From NCBI GenBank assembly GCA_028288385.1, contig JAQBNX010000668.1, positions 1 to 5,682 on the forward strand: DNA of 5,682 nucleotides, written 5' to 3'. Position numbers and translations under genes: made by a program. Shown here in pieces: positions 5,013 to 5,682 of the stretch. The stretch is from Spirosoma sp. (GTDB lineage: Bacteria; Bacteroidota; Bacteroidia; Cytophagales; Spirosomataceae). The notes below the pieces were generated by a model. It saw only the letters and a program-made list of their open reading frames with translations. It had not been told where the DNA came from and made no database searches. Each line of letters starts with the position of its first letter. Positions within the stretch are counted from its first letter, which is position 1.

Positions 5013-5682
5013 CTGTTTCCATCATTGGCATCGGCCTGCTGGGTGGTTCACTTGCTCTGGCCATCCGCGAGAAATACCCCAAAATGCGGTTTATTGGCGT
5101 CGATACGTCGCCGGTGAACGGGCAACTGGCCCTGGCGAAGGGGATTGTCGACGAGGTGTTACCCCTTGTTGAAGCTGTGTTGCAAAGCACGCTGGTTGTA
5201 CTCGCTACGCCCGTTAACACCATCGTCGATCTCCTGCCAACGGTGCTCGATCACCTGCTGCCCGGCGCTACCGTCCTGGACCTGGGGTCGACGAAAGAAC
5301 TAATCTGCCACGTAGCGGACAACCATTCCAAACGAACTCAGTTTGTGGCGGCTCACCCCATGGCAGGTACCGAAAATTCCGGACCCGGCGCGGCTTTCCG
5401 TGAATTACTGTCGGGCAAAAACCTCATCATCTGCGATCGTGAAAAGAGCCACCCTGATAGCCTTGCGCTGGCCGAAAGCCTGTTTCGCGATGTTGGAATG
5501 CGGTTGTTCTACATGACCCCCCAGGAACATGACCTGCATCTGGCTTATGTTTCGCACCTGAGTCACATCAGTGCGTTTGCACTGGGGCTAACGGTGCTTG
5601 AAAAAGAAAAAGACGAGCAGGCTATTTTCGATATGGCCAGCACGGGTTTTAGCAGCACGGTCCGGCTGGCCAAAAGTTCGCC
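5009..5682 (+). CDS. tyrA: Prephenate dehydrogenase (TyrA), N-terminal 224 residues (partial)
   Basis: The gene runs off the window edge, with 224 codons visible. The ATG at 5009 puts the Rossmann motif GIGLLGGS at residues 7-14, the normal place, and there is no in-frame ATG, GTG or TTG in the gap back to the aminotransferase. Asp32 at the end of the second strand (FIGVD) suggests NAD rather than NADP. Further family marks are LGSTK (92-96), the catalytic-region HPMAGTENSGP (His116), SHLSH (182-186) and STGFSSTVRLAKSSP, a Bacteroidota form of the usual GGFRDTTRIA segment. TyrA oxidatively decarboxylates prephenate to 4-hydroxyphenylpyruvate, which the aminotransferase upstream would turn into tyrosine. 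No chorismate mutase domain is seen at the N-terminus, so this is not a T-protein of the enterobacterial type; a C-terminal extra domain (ACT, for example) would lie outside the window. It probably shares a transcript with the aminotransferase gene, 52 bases apart. Confidence 0.93.
   Translation, partial: MTVSIIGIGLLGGSLALAIREKYPKMRFIGVDTSPVNGQLALAKGIVDEVLPLVEAVLQSTLVVLATPVNTIVDLLPTVLDHLLPGATVLDLGSTKELICHVADNHSKRTQFVAAHPMAGTENSGPGAAFRELLSGKNLIICDREKSHPDSLALAESLFRDVGMRLFYMTPQEHDLHLAYVSHLSHISAFALGLTVLEKEKDEQAIFDMASTGFSSTVRLAKSS

Overview
This window looks like a chromosomal segment from a Bacteroidota species of the Cytophagales, most likely the Spirosoma/Fibrella-type lineage. This is inferred from protein resemblance and promoter style, not from a search. 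Supporting signs are an OmpA-family C-terminus ending in NRRVEI, a DUF2490-like outer-membrane protein beginning QISPPGL after its signal peptide, a CE15 glucuronoyl esterase, and the Bacteroidota-type -7 element TAnnTTTG (TATCTTTG) ahead of an aromatic-amino-acid gene pair. No RNA genes, insertion sequences, CRISPR arrays or integrase-like genes are visible.

Layout: 1-98 is the end of an OmpA-like gene. 157-539 is a DUF4870-type small membrane protein gene broken twice, by an amber codon at 364-366 and a one-base frameshift near 487-489. 567-1409 is an intact exported DUF2490-like beta-barrel protein. It converges on a minus-strand lipoprotein gene (1552-2139) that carries an unusual C-terminal hydrophobic hairpin; the 142 bases between them show no convincing terminator. 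The lipoprotein gene is divergent from an intact secreted CE15 esterase (2320-3627), with about 180 bases between the two starts. A leader with two -7-like elements, a 10-bp palindrome and a UUCG-capped hairpin (3675-3755) precedes a class I/II aminotransferase gene (3766-4956) that is complete except for one TAA at codon 69. This is followed by tyrA, prephenate dehydrogenase (5009 to the window edge).

The aminotransferase and tyrA would act together at the end of tyrosine (and probably phenylalanine) synthesis. A 19-codon ORF lies exactly between them and shares an ATGA with the aminotransferase stop at one end and with the tyrA start at the other, which suggests translational coupling. The esterase, the barrel protein and the lipoprotein are cell-envelope or secreted functions with no clear link to the aromatic pathway.

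I do not see a clearly new multi-gene system. The most noteworthy signals are the three gene-breaking lesions clustered in two otherwise well-preserved genes, one of them in a core amino-acid pathway, and the double-ATGA mini-ORF in front of tyrA.
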